A stretch of DNA of 63,128 nucleotides, taken from the NCBI GenBank assembly GCA_013822275.1, contig PNKC01000011.1, forward strand, positions 1-63,128. The letters are read 5' to 3'. Below the pieces are notes generated by a model. The model was not told the origin of the DNA. It saw only the letters and a program-made list of their open reading frames with translations, and made no database searches. Below, piece after piece: positions 16,080-24,182 of this stretch. A program made the position numbers and the translations under genes. Source of the stretch: Anaerolinea sp. Its GTDB lineage: Bacteria > Chloroflexota > Dehalococcoidia > Tepidiformales > Tepidiformaceae. Position 1 is the stretch's first letter. Each line of letters starts with the position of its first letter.

Positions 16080-16738
16080 GATGAGGCCGTGGCGATTTCC
16101 CTGGGCTGGCGCCGCTGGGGCGCCGGGCGGATGTAGGTGAGGCGGATGACGACCCCAAAGATGATGAGCAGGCTGGTGGCCAGATAGGCGCCAAGCAGCC
16201 AGGGCTCGCGGGAGTCGGTGCCCATCTGGACGCCGTGCCAGAGGGCCCCCGCGAAGGCAACGACAGACATGTAGTGAATGATACGCCACGTGCGCATGCC
16301 GATGGCCTGGCGGAACCAGAACGAGGCCGAGACGATAAGGGCGATGTAAAGGGAGATCGTGCCGACGCCGCTGAGGGTTGGCTTGTAGTACGAGGCGTAC
16401 GGCACGAAGAGGTCGATGAGGCCAAACTCGGTCCAGCCGTCCGGGATGAGGACGAGGGCGTGGGCGAAGCCGAGGGCGACCCCGGTGATGGATGCCGCCT
16501 GGTGGAGGGCGAGCAGCCGGGCGCGGCCGATGAGCCCATCGAACCAGGCGGAGGACATCAGCAGGCCGCCGGCAAGGCCCAGCCAGAGGAAGAGGTAGCT
16601 GGCGATGCCGGCGGCCCGCGATGCGTACCAGGCACCGTGGGGGCCGGGGTGGAGGAACACCCCGGCAACGACGGGCCCGAGCCGGAGAGCGGCCAGGGTG
16701 ACGAACGACGCGATGGCGAAGGAGAGGATGTGCTTCAT
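16076..16738 (-). CDS. Ferric-reductase-like transmembrane protein (six helices, likely heme b)
   Basis: A 220-residue membrane protein with about six helices and the ferric reductase-like/YedZ pattern: paired histidines within helices (LALHQAASITG, GFAHALVLIP, IIHYMSVVAFAGALWHG) suitable for heme ligation, and RLTYIRP after the last helix. Relatives move electrons across the membrane to metal, sulfoxide or flavin partners. No NAD/FAD domain is fused. It sits between an exported low-complexity protein and the sigma-partner gene, so its electron donor or acceptor may be an envelope protein. An ApbE flavin transferase gene lies about 4.5 kb away. Confidence 0.8.
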   Translation of the reverse strand: MKHILSFAIASFVTLAALRLGPVVAGVFLHPGPHGAWYASRAAGIASYLFLWLGLAGGLLMSSAWFDGLIGRARLLALHQAASITGVALGFAHALVLIPDGWTEFGLIDLFVPYASYYKPTLSGVGTISLYIALIVSASFWFRQAIGMRTWRIIHYMSVVAFAGALWHGVQMGTDSREPWLLGAYLATSLLIIFGVVIRLTYIRPAPQRRQPREIATASS

Positions 16739-16742
16739 TGGC

Positions 16743-17447
16743 TCACGAACCCTTTGAAGCGGGCGGCCTGGGCGCCGGCGCTGGCTTCGGGTGGGCGGCC
16801 GGAGCGGGCGCGGGGGCTGGGGCTGGCGCCGGAGCTGGCGCCGCGGGCGCGGGAGCTGGCGCCACGGGTGCCGGAGCGGGTGGCAGGGCCACCGGGGCTG
16901 GCGCTGCCGCCGGCGGCGCGGCAGGTTCCGGCGCCGCGGCCGGAGCGGCCGGCGCGGGGGCTGCATCCGGGACGCTGGCCGCCGCCACACCGGGGTTGGA
17001 GGGCGCTGCGGCGCTGCCCGCGGCGGGCTGAGGCTTTGCCGGCGTGGCGGCCGCGCCCTGGGTGGGAGCGGCGGCAGCAGCTGCGCGGGCGGCTGCTGCC
17101 GTGGAGACAGCCTCCTGGATGTAGGTGTACTGGTAGACGATCGGCTGCCGCTCCACGATGACAATCTGCTCGGCGGGGGCCGGGGCGGCGGCAGGGGCAT
17201 CTTCGGCGGCGGCCGGCTCGATCAGGACCCAGTCGTTTTTGGCCGGGTCCCAGCGCCAGCCGCCCTGCTCGATGGCTTCGCCTGTGGCAGCGGCCTCGCC
17301 GGTGCCCGCTGCGGCACTCCACCTGGCGGGCTCGCTGAGAGCGATCCCGGTCCAGAGGGAGACGACGATGGCGATGGCACCGAGGCCGGTGACGATGCGG
17401 GTGGCGAGAAACTTCACGCGGGGTTTGGCTTTAGTCATCGTCATCAT
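16743..17447 (-). CDS. Membrane-anchored exported protein with an Ala/Pro-rich repeat tail
   Basis: A 234-residue protein with one N-terminal membrane anchor (about 17-40), then a short folded part with WRWDPAKNDWVLIEP and IVIVERQPIVYQYTYIQE, and a tail of about 100 residues built from PAPA and APAA repeats. The folded motif resembles RFVYVDKEPVIVTREI in the protein encoded just upstream, so the two are likely paralogues. The ATG at 17447 has GAGGA 6-7 nt upstream, lying inside the Asp codons of the preceding gene; ATGs at 17444 and 17438 are alternatives. Confidence 0.7.
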   Translation of the reverse strand: MMTMTKAKPRVKFLATRIVTGLGAIAIVVSLWTGIALSEPARWSAAAGTGEAAATGEAIEQGGWRWDPAKNDWVLIEPAAAEDAPAAAPAPAEQIVIVERQPIVYQYTYIQEAVSTAAAARAAAAAAPTQGAAATPAKPQPAAGSAAAPSNPGVAAASVPDAAPAPAAPAAAPEPAAPPAAAPAPVALPPAPAPVAPAPAPAAPAPAPAPAPAPAPAAHPKPAPAPRPPASKGS

Positions 17448-18012
17448 CGTCTTCCTCGTCTTCCTCCCTCTCCTTGCTTTCCCGGTCTTCAACCTTTGGA
17501 CGGCCGGACGGGCTGGCGGAGGCGGAAGGCGAGGCGGCGACTGATGGCGGCGACGAAACCGGCGTCACGGACTTCGCGGCGATCGCCGGCTGCGGGGGCG
17601 CAACGGGGGTGACGGGCGAGGCAGCGGACTGGGGTGGCACAGCAGTAGGCGACGGCTTCGCCTCGGGCGTGCTGGCTGGCTGGGCGGATTCGTTTGTCGA
17701 GCGTGCCGACGGCGCGGGGGCGGCGTTTTCGACGCCGGCGGCGGGCGCCGGGATGCGGATTTCGCGGGTGACAATCACCGGCTCCTTATCAACGTAGACG
17801 AAACGCTGGACGGGCTCCTGGGGGGCGGCCTGAACCGTGGCCAAGGCGGTTGCCTCGGCAGTGGCGGCGGGCTCCCAGGTGGCGGCGGCCTTGACTGGCG
17901 GCTGTGTGGCGTTGCCGCCGAATGCGCCCTGACTGGCCGCTGCGCCAGCGATTGCCGCCCCGGAAAGCGCAGTCGTGATGGTCCCCGCGAGGACGGATGC
18001 GAGTCGATTCAT
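17431..18012 (-). CDS. Exported low-complexity protein with an acidic tail; first gene of the sigma operon
   Basis: A 193-residue protein with a signal peptide or anchor (about 1-28, SVLAGTITTALSGAAIAGAA), the motif QRFVYVDKEPVIVTREIRIP near 68-87, a Pro/Ser/Ala-rich middle and an acidic end finishing in six Asp. GGAGG before the ATG at 18012 is a good ribosome site. It is the first gene of the operon running to 14590. Family unknown; the tail suggests cation or surface interaction. Confidence 0.7.
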   Translation of the reverse strand: MNRLASVLAGTITTALSGAAIAGAAASQGAFGGNATQPPVKAAATWEPAATAEATALATVQAAPQEPVQRFVYVDKEPVIVTREIRIPAPAAGVENAAPAPSARSTNESAQPASTPEAKPSPTAVPPQSAASPVTPVAPPQPAIAAKSVTPVSSPPSVAASPSASASPSGRPKVEDRESKEREEDEEDDDDDD

Positions 18013-18100
18013 CTTTGCCTCCTGTTGGCCGAATCGGGATGCACATCGCACGGAAGCGGCGAAAAGAGTCGCGCGCTCTGTAAATTCGCGGCAAAGTGCG

Positions 18101-18118
18101 GGTGAACTCTTGGTGAAC
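18101..18118 (-). promoter_or_regulatory. PHO-box-like 11-bp direct repeat
   Basis: On the minus strand GTTCACC occurs twice, at 18118-18112 and 18107-18101, exactly 11 bp apart: GTTCACC-n4-GTTCACC. This matches the spacing and sequence of the PhoP box known from Streptomyces. It lies 89 bp upstream of the sigma operon and 146 bp upstream of the divergent TerB-like gene. Confidence 0.55.
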
Positions 18119-18263
18119 GAGATTTGGGCCTCGAGCGACGGGGTCCGGGCGCCACGAGATCAGACGCGCGACTCGGCGCCGGGGGCTGAATGAGCGAACA
18201 CGCGGACGCTCCCGATCACCTGGCCTATACTGAACCGGCTAGACCGGCGGCAAGGAGCAGGCG

Positions 18264-18836
18264 ATGGAACAGAACCCCCTGGAGGAGCGCAAGAACACCC
18301 TGGAAGAGGAGTTCTTCCGGAAGCAGAACGCCGAGGCCATCGCGCGGCTGCGCACCACGCAGGACCGGGCGCAAGCGCGCGAGGCGATGGCGGCCACTTC
18401 CGGGATCTCCGATGGCGCCGTCCTCGATCGGCTGATCGACCAGGGTCTGAACCCGGCGAGCCTCGCGGCGGTGGCACTGGTCCCGCTCGTCGCGGTCGCC
18501 TGGGCGGACCGCAAGATCGAGGAGAAGGAGCGCCGGGCCGTGCTGGAGGTGGCCGCCAGCTCGGGACTTACGTCCGATATGCCCGGGTACGAACTCCTGG
18601 ACAGTTGGCTCCGCCAGGCTCCGCCTCCTTCGCTCCTTGCGACCTGGGCGGATTATGCACGGGCGCTCGCGGCGAGCATGGAGGCCGGCGACCGCCGCGA
18701 TTTCCGGAACACGCTGCTCGCACGGGCGAAGACAGTGGCGACCGCGGCAGGCGGAGGGTTTGCTGGCCGCGGGTCGAAGGTGTCCGGCGCCGAGGAGGCG
18801 GTCCTGCGGTCGGTCGAAGAGGCGCTTGCGGGCTGA
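18264..18836 (+). CDS. TerB-like protein
   Basis: A 190-residue mostly helical cytoplasmic protein. The middle (LVPLVAVAWADRKIEEKERRAVLEVA, residues about 71-96) carries the TerB-like signature of an acidic or metal-binding helix pair. The charged N-terminus (EERKNTLEEEFFRKQNAEAI) is predicted to be helical. TerB-family domains occur in tellurite and stress-response systems, but the function is unclear. AAGGAG precedes the ATG; TATACT at about 18231 is a good -10. It is divergent from the sigma operon. Confidence 0.75.
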   Translation: MEQNPLEERKNTLEEEFFRKQNAEAIARLRTTQDRAQAREAMAATSGISDGAVLDRLIDQGLNPASLAAVALVPLVAVAWADRKIEEKERRAVLEVAASSGLTSDMPGYELLDSWLRQAPPPSLLATWADYARALAASMEAGDRRDFRNTLLARAKTVATAAGGGFAGRGSKVSGAEEAVLRSVEEALAG

Positions 18837-18958
18837 CCCGGCCCGTGCAACCAGACCGGCTGGCGTTCGGCCGTGCATCTCCCGCAGGACCCGAAGCCAC
18901 CATCGCCGAACTCACCCAAGTAAGGCCCTCATGGTCGTATCACATGGACCGCGGATTT

Positions 18959-18976
18959 GCTGAACTGTTGGTGAAC
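18959..18976. promoter_or_regulatory. Second PHO-box-like repeat in a convergent intergenic region
   Basis: GCTGAAC at 18959-18965 and GGTGAAC at 18970-18976 are 11 bp apart, as at 18101-18118, and both are followed by GAGA. Its place between two convergent genes is unusual for an operator. Confidence 0.35.
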
Positions 18977-19049
18977 GAGACGCCGGGCGTGTCGCGCGGA
19001 CGGCCGCCGGGGCGACGGACCCATCGGCGCGGACGACCGCGGCTGGGCA

Positions 19050-21016
19050 CTACTTCGGCGGCGCGAGGACGACCGTCACTCCCGAAACGTCCTTGAGAAT
19101 GTCCTCTGGCTTCGTTCCGCAGCCGCCCCAGGTGCTGACGATACGCCCATCCGTTACACCGACCGTCTGCGCGAATCGGCCGAAGCCGAGGTCCCGCGCG
19201 TAGACGATGATCACCTCGCCCTCGGGCCATCGCCGTTGCATGGAGGATGGCGGCCGGTACACGGCGTACAGCAGCGGACCCGTGTACGTCTCCACCAAAC
19301 GGCTCAAGCCTGCGGGCGAGAGGAACTCATCCTTGAGCCACCAGCCGCCTTCGCAGGCGCCACCCGGCATTGCCTCGATCAGCGTGCCTTCCGCCATGTC
19401 GCGCGAGCAGTTGGGCGGGCCGCCCAGGCCCGGCTCGTTGCTGCAGGGAACCGCCTGGAACTGGGCGATCCGCGCGACTGCCTCCTTGTCTCCGGCTTCA
19501 AGCGCGGCGATTACTGCATCGATCGCGGTGTCGCCAGTGCGCGTGCCGCTGGGATGGCTGATCGGCTTCACGCTCATGTCACGCCCCGGCGCTTCGAGGA
19601 ACTCCGCGCTGGCCCAGCCGGGCGCTTCGCCTGGCCCCTTTGGCGCCATGACGCCGACCCAGGTGATCCCCTCCGCGGTGCGCGTCTCGCCGCGGTCCTT
19701 GAGCAACACCCCATCCTTGTAGCAGCCCAGCGAAACCGATGCCGTGGACGGGCGTTCCCGCACGTTCAAACAGTCGCCCGCGCCGGTGACCTTTACGAAC
19801 GGCCCAGAGGCCGCCCCGAGATGCGCGCGCGGTCGCCCTCGAGCCGCCGCTCGATGAGCGGCTGGATCGGGCGCACTTCGCCCGTCTTCAGGTCCGTCAG
19901 CGATGGCATGCCCCAGGCGAAACCGGAGACCGCGAGTGGCGAGTCGAGCGACGCTGCCGGGAGGGTCGCGTTGCCCACCAGCGTTGACGGCGCGAGCCAC
20001 TGGCCGAGCCAGCTGATCGACGTGTCCGGGGTGTCGGAAAAGATGGTCGTCGGTTTCCCCTGCCGCTCCTGCATGAGCCCCAGGTACGAGTTCGGCGGGC
20101 TCGCCGCGGTCCATCGAACCAGCGCGATGCCGCCCTCGGCCCCGCTCGGTGAGAATCGCGCGTCGAGCACTCGCGACCCCGCCGGGAGCTGTGGCCCGAG
20201 CCACGGCGTCCCGTTCACCGGCCCAGGCAGCCAGAGCAGCGACATCCCGTCCGGCCCCACGACCAGCGGCGTCCAATCGCCGACGGTGATGATTGTCGTG
20301 GTCTTGACGTCGAGGGAAGGGTCGATCGCCGCGGGCTCGCCGCCCGGCAGTTGGACGATCTCCCAGGTGTACGGTGCGCCCTCGGAGGGCTGGTACGCGT
20401 GCCGCACCATCGCCCCTGGACCCATCACCGCGATGATCCAGGTGTCGCCCGCGAGCTGCCCCATCTTGTTCCAGGTGATGCCACCGTCGTTACTGCCGTA
20501 AAAGGTGGTGCGCGCGTCTGGCGTGGCGTTCCCAACGCCGCCGCAATAGCCGCGGTCACAGACACCGATGACGATGTCATTGCCGGTGCTGCTCACGCGC
20601 ATGGTGCGGATGTAGTTCTCTTCGTAGGTCGTGCCGTTTTCAACTCGCAACTTGCGCTCGAACAGGCGGTCGCTGTGGAGACCACCCGCCGCGTCGCGGT
20701 AGACGCGGTCGAGGCTTGTGGCGGGCCCGTCGCACTGTGTGCAGCCGCCTTGAACGTAGAGCACCACGCCCGCGGGGATGTCCGCCGGCTTCCCGGCGTG
20801 CAGTGGCGTGACGGTGACTCCGTTGATGGTCTGGAGCGTCGGCGTAGCCGTGACGGTGGCGGTCGCTTCGGGTGAGGCGGTGGTGACCGTGGCCGTTGGG
20901 GTGGCTGCCGGAGGGCCGCCCTTCGAACCACCCGAACACGCCGCGAACAGCACGACCGTCATCGCCGCGAGCGCGGGCCAGCGTACCGGTCTGCGCCACC
21001 TGCGTCGCTCGCCCAT
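19050..21016 (-). pseudogene. Frameshifted lipoprotein with a C-terminal SH3-like domain
   Basis: The reading frame from ATG 21016 encodes a lipoprotein: signal WPALAAMTVVLFAAC with the lipid cysteine, a Thr/Pro/Ala-rich linker, then about 300 residues of probable beta-propeller character (TTFYGSNDGGITWNKMGQLA is sialidase/BNR-like). It stops at 19793. The other frame continues without interruption from about 19830 to 19050 with GPFVKVTGAGDCLNVRERPS, an SH3b-like start, and a further globular part. Adding one G to the run of four at 19814-19817 joins both frames into one protein of about 655 residues. A sequencing error, true mutation or programmed shift are all possible. Confidence 0.75.
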
Positions 21017-21128
21017 GTGCCCTCCCGTCCCTACCGAATTCACCCTCTACCGTATCCAACGCGCGGAAGTGGGCGACGGTTCCCCGGCCGAGGTCTCTCC
21101 GTCCGCTGGTACACTTCGGAGCAACACG

Positions 21129-21995
21129 TCAAACAGAGAGGGCACTCCCCTCCGCGCCGATCGCCAGGATGCGGACGCCGGCCGCGGCTGCCAGGCGGCC
21201 GGTCTCTTCTCCCCCGATGAGGACTGCTTTGGCCCAGCACTCGGCCTTCCAGGTGAGTTCGTGCCAGGCGGAAACCTGGACGAACGTCGAACTGGAGGGA
21301 AGGCCGGTACGCGGGTCGATCAGGTGGTGGGCTTCAGCGCCCGTGGACGTCTTCCAGCGGCGCTTGAGTGAGGTTGAGGTGGCGAGGGCGCCATGAATCG
21401 TGCCCTCCCAGGCGTTGGCTCCGCCCTCACCGGGCCGGGCGACAGTGACGAGCCAGCCGTCGCTGCCTTCTTCACTGCCGGCGCAACGGAGGTCGCCGCC
21501 CGCGTTGACGAGGACGTTCGGTTCGGAGTTCGCAAGCATCTCGACGGCGAGGTCGACGGTCCAGCCCTTGATGATGCCGCCGAGGTCGAGCCGGCCCTCG
21601 CGCAGGGTGACGACCGAGCCGGAGACCGTGAGGGCCTCCGCGGGGGACGGCGGCGGGATGGGTTGCGGCTCGCCACCGGCGACATCCCTGAAGGTGGTGG
21701 CGTAGCCGGCGCGTTCGAGCGATTCGAGGATAAGGGGGTTGAAGATGCCTCCCGTGAAGGCGTGCGCATCCAGGGCCATGCGGCAGGCGGCGGCGAGCCA
21801 CGGGTCATCCACCGCCTCGCCGGCGTTGAGCCTGGACACCAACGAAGTTGGGCGGAAGCGGGAAAACCGCTCTTCCTGCGATTCGAAGAGGAGCCGGACA
21901 CCCGCGAACAGGCCAAACGGGCGCACCGCGTCCGGGGAATCGATGATCACGTCGATGTCCGTGTCCATGGCGCGGAAGCTGTCTTCGTGGCGCAT
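21129..21995 (-). CDS. apbE: FAD:protein FMN transferase (ApbE family)
   Basis: A 288-residue enzyme that attaches FMN to Thr/Ser of target proteins or inserts flavin in redox proteins. Visible are the N-terminal AMDTDIDVIIDSP (the GT-like start), LDLGGIIKGWTVDLA, VNAGGDLRC and HHLIDPRTGLP. There is no N-terminal lipobox, so it is likely cytoplasmic. The ATG at 21995 is preferred; GTG/ATG six codons upstream is possible. No FMN-binding-domain target was seen in the window; the ferric-reductase-like protein at 16076 is a possible functional partner. Confidence 0.88.
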   Translation of the reverse strand: MRHEDSFRAMDTDIDVIIDSPDAVRPFGLFAGVRLLFESQEERFSRFRPTSLVSRLNAGEAVDDPWLAAACRMALDAHAFTGGIFNPLILESLERAGYATTFRDVAGGEPQPIPPPSPAEALTVSGSVVTLREGRLDLGGIIKGWTVDLAVEMLANSEPNVLVNAGGDLRCAGSEEGSDGWLVTVARPGEGGANAWEGTIHGALATSTSLKRRWKTSTGAEAHHLIDPRTGLPSSSTFVQVSAWHELTWKAECWAKAVLIGGEETGRLAAAAGVRILAIGAEGSALSV

Positions 21996-22145
21996 GGCTA
22001 GCGGGCCGGCCAATAGCCCACGCCACGTGGCCCGGTAAGCTCTCGCGAAACTACGTCCATCGGGTGAAGTGTAGGGCGCGAGGGCGCGCGCGACACAGCG
22101 AGAAAGCGTAGTATCGGCGGCGCAAACCGCAGAGGAGTTTCAACC

Positions 22146-23228
22146 ATGAAAGCCGCCGTCTTCCACGGGCCTCACCAGCCCCTGACGATCGAGAACATCG
22201 ACATCGACAAGCCAGCGTCACACGAGGTTCTCGTGAAGACGATGGCGACAGGCGTCTGCCACAGCGACCTGCACTTCGTTGACGGGCTCTACCCGCTGCC
22301 GGCGCCAGCAGTCCTCGGGCACGAGCCCGCGGGCATCGTCGAAGCCGTCGGCGACCAGGTGACGTACGTAAAGCCGGGCGACCACGTGATCTGCTGCCTC
22401 TCGGTGTTTTGCGGGCAGTGCGAGATGTGCATCAGCGGGCGGCCGAACCTCTGCCGCGCGCCGGAGCTGCGCCGTGGGCCCGGTGAAAAGCCCCGCCTCT
22501 CGTGGAATGGGAACCCGGTCGGCCAGTTCGCGAACCTCGGGAGCTATGCCGAAAAGATGCTCCTCCACGAGCACGCCGTCGTGAAGGTTCGGACCGATGT
22601 CGCCTTCGACCGGTTGGCGCTGATTGGCTGTGGCGTGACCACCGGCGTTGGCGCGGTCTTGAACACCGCCCGCATCGAAGCAGGCTCGTCGGTCGCGGTG
22701 TTCGGCTGCGGTGGCGTTGGTCTCAGTGCCATCCAGGGCGCCCGCATCGGCGGGGCACGCATGATCATCGCCGTCGACACCGTGGAATCGAAGCTGGCGA
22801 CGGCGAAGGAGCTGGGCGCCACCCATGTGGTCGATGCTTCGTCCCACGACCCGGTGCAGGCGATCCGCGACATCACCGGCGGCGGGGTCGAGTATTCGTT
22901 CGAGGCGATCGGCAACAAGCGCGCCGCCGAGCAGTCCTACGAGTGCCTGGACCGCGGCGGGACCGCGACGATCATCGGGATGATCCCGGTTGGCCAGAAG
23001 ATCGAACTCGACGGGCCTTCGTTCCTGGGCGAGAAGCGAATCCAGGGGTCAAGCATGGGCTCCAACCGCTTCCGCAAGGACATGCCGCGCTACATCGACT
23101 TCTACCTCCAGGGACGGCTGAAGCTGGATGAGATGATTACCCGCCGCGGCCACCTCGAAGACGTCAACGAAGCCTTCCGCGCCATGAAGGCGGGCGAAGT
23201 CGCGCGGACAGTGCTGACGTTCGACTAG
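22146..23228 (+). CDS. Zinc-dependent alcohol dehydrogenase (class III-like)
   Basis: A 360-residue medium-chain dehydrogenase. Catalytic zinc ligands C38 (GVCHSD) and H59-E60 (GHEPAG), structural zinc cysteines C89, C92, C95 and C103, and the nucleotide motif FGCGGVGLSA near 187 are present, followed by VDTVESKLATAKELGATHVV typical of the glutathione/mycothiol-dependent formaldehyde dehydrogenase group. The exact substrate is unknown. GAGGAG lies 8 nt before the ATG. A strong hairpin follows the gene. Confidence 0.92.
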   Translation: MKAAVFHGPHQPLTIENIDIDKPASHEVLVKTMATGVCHSDLHFVDGLYPLPAPAVLGHEPAGIVEAVGDQVTYVKPGDHVICCLSVFCGQCEMCISGRPNLCRAPELRRGPGEKPRLSWNGNPVGQFANLGSYAEKMLLHEHAVVKVRTDVAFDRLALIGCGVTTGVGAVLNTARIEAGSSVAVFGCGGVGLSAIQGARIGGARMIIAVDTVESKLATAKELGATHVVDASSHDPVQAIRDITGGGVEYSFEAIGNKRAAEQSYECLDRGGTATIIGMIPVGQKIELDGPSFLGEKRIQGSSMGSNRFRKDMPRYIDFYLQGRLKLDEMITRRGHLEDVNEAFRAMKAGEVARTVLTFD

Positions 23229-23233
23229 GGGTT

Positions 23234-23288
23234 GTGAACCACCAAGACACCAAGAACACCAGAATCACGTGGTGTCCTGGTGGTTCAC
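23234..23288. repeat. 19-bp inverted repeat of the CCACCAAGACACC type
   Basis: Arms at 23234-23252 and 23270-23288 (starting GTGAACCACCA and ending TGGTGGTTCAC) match at 18 of 19 positions around a 17-nt loop. The loop repeats the CACCAAGAACACC theme. It could terminate the dehydrogenase transcript or be a small dispersed element. Confidence 0.8.
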
Positions 23289-23303
23289 TATTGTGGGGGA
23301 CTT

Positions 23304-23840
23304 TTGAACAGGATTGAGATTGAGGTCCAGTTGAACCGGGATCGGGCGTGGCTGCTCGAGACGCTGTCCGGGATGAGCGAAGAGGAGCTGCATCGCGGGG
23401 TGACGGCGAGCGAGCACGACCCAAAGTTGATGTGGAGCTTCGCCGACCATTTCGTCCATACGTCGCTGATCGAACAGAACTGGAACGCCATGTTCCGCCG
23501 CCACATCGCTGGCGAGCCGGGGATGGCGGCACGCGTCAACAAGGACGGGACACCGCAGAGCCGTGAAGAGGTCATGACCTGGATCCACGGCTGGACGGAG
23601 GCGTGGGCAGAGAAGCACCGGGACAAGCCGCTGGATGAGCTGGCGGCAGTGGGTCTCGCCATCCGCGCGGACACGCTGAAGCTGCTTTCGGAGCTGACGC
23701 AAGAGCAGTTGGATTCGAAAATCCCGGGCGCGCCCTGGGCGGACGGCACGGTCGGTGGCATCATGGCGGCGAACGCCAGCCACGGGCGGATGCACTTCGG
23801 GTACGCGACGGAAGGGGCCGAGGCCAGGCGCGGGGGGTAG
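23304..23840 (+). CDS. DinB/YfiT-like four-helix protein
   Basis: A 178-residue DinB-superfamily protein. The likely metal histidines are in FADHFVHTSLIEQNW and NASHGRMHFGY. Members are often thiol-dependent enzymes (bacillithiol or mycothiol transferases) or have unknown function. The start is uncertain: TTG at 23304 has GGGGGA at a good spacing, and a GTG at 23280 lies inside the upstream inverted repeat. Confidence 0.75.
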   Translation: MNRIEIEVQLNRDRAWLLETLSGMSEEELHRGVTASEHDPKLMWSFADHFVHTSLIEQNWNAMFRRHIAGEPGMAARVNKDGTPQSREEVMTWIHGWTEAWAEKHRDKPLDELAAVGLAIRADTLKLLSELTQEQLDSKIPGAPWADGTVGGIMAANASHGRMHFGYATEGAEARRGG

Positions 23841-23846
23841 CCTGGT

Positions 23847-24044
23847 TCAGCCGATGAAGGCTTCGCTGCCAACCCGGCTGGGGAGTTGATGGTTGATCGA
23901 GAGCCGCCGCAGCTCGTGGCGGGACGTCACGGGGAGGAAGCAGTGGGCGCAATTCCTCGGCCGGGGGAATTCCACGGGCACCATGATCTTGTGCGGCCCG
24001 TGCGCCGGACAGGTGACTTCGAATTCGATAACGTCGATCTGCAT
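23847..24044 (-). CDS. Small hypothetical protein with a CxxC pair
   Basis: A 65-residue protein: QIDVIEFEVTCPAHGPHKIM, later NCAHCFLPV. The cysteines and histidine could form a zinc site. Chosen start ATG 24044, just past the first plausible ribosome site. No recognised family; convergent with the DinB gene. Confidence 0.55.
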   Translation of the reverse strand: MQIDVIEFEVTCPAHGPHKIMVPVEFPRPRNCAHCFLPVTSRHELRRLSINHQLPSRVGSEAFIG

Positions 24045-24182
24045 AGCCGGCCTCCACCGTTGAACCGGGTTCAACCAGCGTAAGGCCCGTGAGGGATATG
24101 TCTAGTGGGTTTTCCCTTATGGAATGTGAAGATTCTGCCCAGAGAACCCACCCGCGCGGCCGGCCAGGCCCCGTGCGGGCCT

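Noticed and set aside
14164-16140. A 658-codon plus-strand open frame
   Set aside because: It runs antisense to the sigma factor and Pro-rich genes; its translation is a mirror of high-GC codon use. Only its first part contains a real remnant (hydrolase pseudogene).
16076-16738. A complete NADPH or FAD ferric reductase
   Set aside because: Only the six-helix heme-like part is present; no FAD or NAD domain follows.
16743-17000. Repetitive GGCGC/GAGCTGG tract as a possible CRISPR or satellite
   Set aside because: The repeats are 6-18 bp, irregular, in frame, and encode the PAPA tail; no spacer pattern.
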